A stretch of 8,616 bases of DNA from JACCQS01 sp050999295 (GTDB taxonomy: Bacteria > Actinomycetota > Actinomycetes > Mycobacteriales > Geodermatophilaceae), in contig JBPCPI010000237.1 of the NCBI GenBank assembly GCA_050999295.1, forward strand, positions 1-8,616, written 5' to 3'. How positions within the stretch are numbered: the stretch's first letter is position 1; the number at the start of each line of letters is the position of its first letter. The notes beneath the pieces were generated by a model. It worked only from the letters and a program-made list of their open reading frames with translations, did not search any database and was not told the DNA's origin. Shown here in pieces: positions 6,284-8,616 of this stretch. The position numbers were made by a program, and so were the translations under genes.

Positions 6284-7411
6284 GTGGCTGAGGGGCTTCG
6301 ACGCAGGGACGTCTTGGGGCACCGTCGTTCGCGGCGCGCTTACTTGGCCGTGGTGTTCGGTGCTTGCGTGGCGTTGTTGATCTCCGCGCCCGGTACCCTC
6401 ACCAGGTCGGGTGATACCGTTTCGCCGGAGCCGGAGGGCGTAGGCGTCCCCACGCCCGGCGCGTCCAGTGATCGTGCGTGCTCGGTGTCCGAGCTGCTCG
6501 TGCCCACTTGCGGGGCATGGCTGGGTGTGGCCCCGGGTGCCTTTTCGCCGGCGCCGAAGGAGCTTGCGCTGGTCGATTTCGAGCAGAAGATAGGTGCATC
6601 GGTCGACATCTTCCACGCTTACCACACGGCTGAGGACCTGTTTCCGACGCCCGCCGAGATTGCCCTGGCCAGGCGGCCGGGGCAGCGTCGATTGCTGCTG
6701 CTGAATTGGAAGCCAGAAGGCGACAACACGTGGCGTCAGGTCGCCGCCGGAGCGGCAGACGACGTGATCGATCGCGAGGCGGCCTACCTCCAGACCGCAT
6801 ATTCCGACCCATTCTTCCTGGTCATTCATCATGAACCGGAAGACGAGGTCGATCCCCGTCCTGGATCCGGCTTCACCGCGACCGACTATGGACAGATGTA
6901 CCGACACGTGGTTGAGCGACTGCGCTCGGCGGGAGTGACCAACGTGGTGTACGTCATGAACTACATGGGAAGTCCTGAGTACGCCGATACGCCCTGGTTT
7001 GCCGATCTCTACCCCGGTGATGATGTCGTGGACTGGATTGCTTGGGATCCCTACGCTTGCCCCAATCCAGACAACCCTTGCGGCGACTACGCTGAAATGC
7101 TGAACCGCCGGTATCTTCCCGACAGCGACTACCCTGGCTTCTATAATTGGGTTACCCGCGAACATCGTGAAAAGCCACTCATGCTTGCGGAGTGGGGGGT
7201 CTTCGAACGCCCGGAAGCACCGCAGGAGAAGGCCGACTTCCTGGACAGCATGTCCCGCCAGCTTTCCTTCTTCCCGAGGGTGAAGGCGTTGGTGTACTTC
7301 GACGCGCAAAAGGCGCGGCGGGGGGACACCCGTGTGGACAGCAGCGGCGTGGCCCTGGATGCTTTCCGGCGGCTGGCCTCGTCCGCCGTCTTCGAGCAGA
7401 TACCGCCCTGA
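6284..7411 (+). CDS. GH26-like glycoside hydrolase, secreted or membrane-anchored
   Basis: This 375-residue protein starts at GTG with a good Shine-Dalgarno. An Arg-rich N-terminus is followed by a hydrophobic segment at about residues 20-35, which is an uncleaved anchor or signal peptide, then a short Pro/Ser/Thr-rich spacer and a TIM-barrel hydrolase domain from about residue 65. The pattern fits GH26 (clan GH-A, retaining, acting on beta-mannans and related beta-glycans): the acid/base Glu184 in FLVIHHEPED (178-187), VVDWIAWDPYAC (248-259) before the nucleophile strand, and the probable nucleophile Glu303 in LAEWG (301-305). Cys66/Cys76 and Cys259/Cys266 could form disulfides outside the cell. 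The gene is divergent from the polysaccharide export operon and shares its control region. It may trim, release or remodel the exported polymer; the substrate is not readable and GH26 is a family-level call. The second GH26-like enzyme converges on it downstream. Confidence 0.82.
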   Translation: MAEGLRRRDVLGHRRSRRAYLAVVFGACVALLISAPGTLTRSGDTVSPEPEGVGVPTPGASSDRACSVSELLVPTCGAWLGVAPGAFSPAPKELALVDFEQKIGASVDIFHAYHTAEDLFPTPAEIALARRPGQRRLLLLNWKPEGDNTWRQVAAGAADDVIDREAAYLQTAYSDPFFLVIHHEPEDEVDPRPGSGFTATDYGQMYRHVVERLRSAGVTNVVYVMNYMGSPEYADTPWFADLYPGDDVVDWIAWDPYACPNPDNPCGDYAEMLNRRYLPDSDYPGFYNWVTREHREKPLMLAEWGVFERPEAPQEKADFLDSMSRQLSFFPRVKALVYFDAQKARRGDTRVDSSGVALDAFRRLASSAVFEQIPP

Positions 7412-7486
7412 TCGGCCACCGAGGCCTCCCGCAGTCGGCCCGTCGGGTGCCCGTCGGGGGCCTGCCATGCACTGCAGATGCGCCGC
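7412..7486. terminator. Convergent intergenic region with possible bidirectional terminator
   Basis: Two genes end facing each other across 75 bases. GGCCTCC (7423-7429) can pair with GGGGGCC (7456-7462), allowing one G-U pair, around a loop that itself holds CCCGTCGGG units. No U-tract follows, so this is at best an actinobacterial-type hairpin terminator. Confidence 0.35.
7438..7458. repeat. Tandem direct repeat of a 10-bp palindrome-containing unit
   Basis: GCCCGTCGGG occurs at 7438-7447 and again at 7449-7458, a period of 11 bases. Each copy contains the self-complementary CCCG-T-CGGG. It lies in the convergent gap and is probably part of the terminator structure rather than a mobile repeat. 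Confidence 0.4.
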
Positions 7487-8616
7487 CTAGAGATGCGCAG
7501 TCTCAGGGCGGACGAGCTGTTCCGCGAAGTCGACCATCCGTTCTCCGCGCAGCGTCCAATCCGCAACGCTGTTGACATCGGTATCGAAGTACGCCACTGC
7601 GACGCACTGTCCGCTTCCGATCAGAGCGTCGTAAGCGCGGGTCAGCCAACCGGCGCCGCCTGGAGCGTCGTAGGTTGTCTGCTTGGCGCCCGTCTCGCAG
7701 ATGCCGAAGGCAACGCCATAGGTCTCGGAGATCGTGACCAGCTGCGGCACCCACAGCGACCACTCGGGTTGCACGGTCTTGGATCGCCCTGGGTAGGCGT
7801 CGTACCCGAGGAAGTCGAACGCCAGCTCACCAGGCGCTCCGAACCAGTCGGCCCAGTCGTAGTTCTCCCCGGTGAGCGGGTTGGGCGCGAAGATGATGGG
7901 GACGTTCGCGACATTGGGTGCGGTGACGATGGAGAGCAGCCGGGCGTAGGCGGCGCGGAAGTCTGCTGGGGACCCGTCATCGTTCGGCTCGTGGTGGAAC
8001 GTGAACCATACCGGACCGGGCACCGCGGCCAACGCTTTGTCGATCGAATGCAGCCAGTCGTCGTCGGCTCCGGATGCCAGGCGAGCCCAGGATCCCGGCT
8101 CCTTGATGGAAACCCAGGGCAACCGGCCGTTGGCCAGGTCGGTGCTCGCCTTGCTGGCCATTGCCGATACCTGGTCCGCCGCGAAGTAGGTTCGCCGGAC
8201 ACCGACTCGGGCCTGCTCCGGCTGCAGCCCGGCCGAGGCGGCGTACTGCGCCTCTCTGTCCTTGACCGACGCTTCGCTCTGAGAGGTGCCGCCATTCACC
8301 GCGGCCCCCCAGTACATATGGCCCAATCCAGGGTCTCCAGCAAACCGAGCCTGCTCGCCCCCGCTCCTGTACGTGACTACGAGTGTGGGCCGGGACCGCC
8401 CGCTTTCGGCCGACCTCAGAGTGGTGGCGGTTCCCTGGGATGTGGAGGCGAAGGCGACTATGCCGGCTCTTCCGAGTTCCGGTGGGGGTGAGCGGCGCGC
8501 CGGTGCGCGTGTGATGACAGGGTGAGAGGCGTCGAGGCCTCCAAGATCGGGTGCGACCAAGCAACCCACCGGAAGGCCTCGACTGGTGTCCGAGCCTACG
8601 GCGTGCGGTGTCGCGC
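7487..8616 (-). CDS. GH26-like glycoside hydrolase with upstream DNRLRE-like domain, 5' end outside window
   Basis: The minus-strand frame ending at TAG 7489-7487 is open to the right edge, about 376 residues. A GTG at 8569 is the longest start within the window, but the codons above it stay open and the text there is domain-like, so the true start is probably beyond the edge. Numbered from that GTG: residues 1 to about 68 look like the end of a DNRLRE/CBM96-like beta-sandwich, including LRSAESGRSRPTLVVTYR (51-68). A TIM-barrel domain follows, with MYWGAAVNGG (85-94), the acid/base Glu194 in FTFHHEPND (189-197), FDFLGYDAYPG (251-261) and the probable nucleophile Glu292 in GICETGA (289-295). 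The family acts on beta-glycans outside the cell; a signal peptide would be in the missing part. It shares the HHEP motif and architecture with the convergent hydrolase but is clearly diverged. The substrate is unknown. Confidence 0.82.
   Translation of the reverse strand, partial: ATPHAVGSDTSRGLPVGCLVAPDLGGLDASHPVITRAPARRSPPPELGRAGIVAFASTSQGTATTLRSAESGRSRPTLVVTYRSGGEQARFAGDPGLGHMYWGAAVNGGTSQSEASVKDREAQYAASAGLQPEQARVGVRRTYFAADQVSAMASKASTDLANGRLPWVSIKEPGSWARLASGADDDWLHSIDKALAAVPGPVWFTFHHEPNDDGSPADFRAAYARLLSIVTAPNVANVPIIFAPNPLTGENYDWADWFGAPGELAFDFLGYDAYPGRSKTVQPEWSLWVPQLVTISETYGVAFGICETGAKQTTYDAPGGAGWLTRAYDALIGSGQCVAVAYFDTDVNSVADWTLRGERMVDFAEQLVRPETAHL

Noticed and set aside
6083..7468. 461-codon open frame on the minus strand opposite the GH26-like gene
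   Set aside because: It is antisense to a gene with clear catalytic motifs and a good Shine-Dalgarno, has no recognisable domain, and is typical of GC-rich shadow frames.
7463..7486. TGCA/CTGCAG palindromes near the end of the convergent gap
   Set aside because: They are short, do not extend into a stem of useful length, and are expected by chance.
7478..8491. 337-codon open frame on the plus strand opposite the second hydrolase
   Set aside because: No domain or motif is recognisable, whereas the minus-strand frame carries HHEPND and CETG motifs in the right order.
1..8616. Mobile element, CRISPR, tRNA or phage signatures
   Set aside because: No transposase or integrase motif, terminal repeats, spaced repeats or tRNA-like fold was seen on either strand by eye.

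Overview
The window is GC-rich DNA with tightly packed, overlapping genes, GTG as well as ATG starts, and Ala/Arg/Val-rich proteins. This points to a high-GC actinobacterium; the sequence alone does not give a genus. No rRNA, tRNA, CRISPR array, insertion sequence or phage gene is visible.

Layout. Positions 1-6183 hold a minus-strand polysaccharide export/modification operon, read right to left: (i) a Wzz-like chain-length protein with a degenerate tyrosine-kinase-like domain (4570-6183); (ii) an 842-residue protein joining a complete Wzx/MOP-type flippase to a C-terminal sulfotransferase (1991-4519); (iii) a free-standing sulfotransferase (1012-1998); (iv) a second Wzz-like protein cut by the left edge (1-1012). 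Genes ii/iii overlap by 8 bases and iii/iv by 1 base, so they are probably translated in a coupled way. A 100-bp intergenic region (6184-6283) separates this operon from a divergent plus-strand gene for a secreted or membrane-anchored GH26-like glycoside hydrolase (6284-7411). After a 75-bp convergent gap, a second GH26-like hydrolase runs on the minus strand (7487 to the right edge), preceded by the end of a DNRLRE/CBM96-like domain. Its 5' end lies outside the window.

How the parts may work together (inference). Lipid-linked repeat units made by glycosyltransferases outside the window would be flipped by the MOP domain. Polymer length and export would be set by the two Wzz-like proteins. 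Two PAPS-dependent sulfotransferases would sulfate the glycan or its carrier on the cytoplasmic side, and two extracytoplasmic beta-glycanases could trim or release the polymer. The main point of interest is the covalent flippase-sulfotransferase fusion inside an operon with a second sulfotransferase and two Wzz-like proteins that have lost key nucleotide-binding residues. This suggests a sulfated actinobacterial exopolysaccharide whose sulfation is physically tied to membrane translocation.
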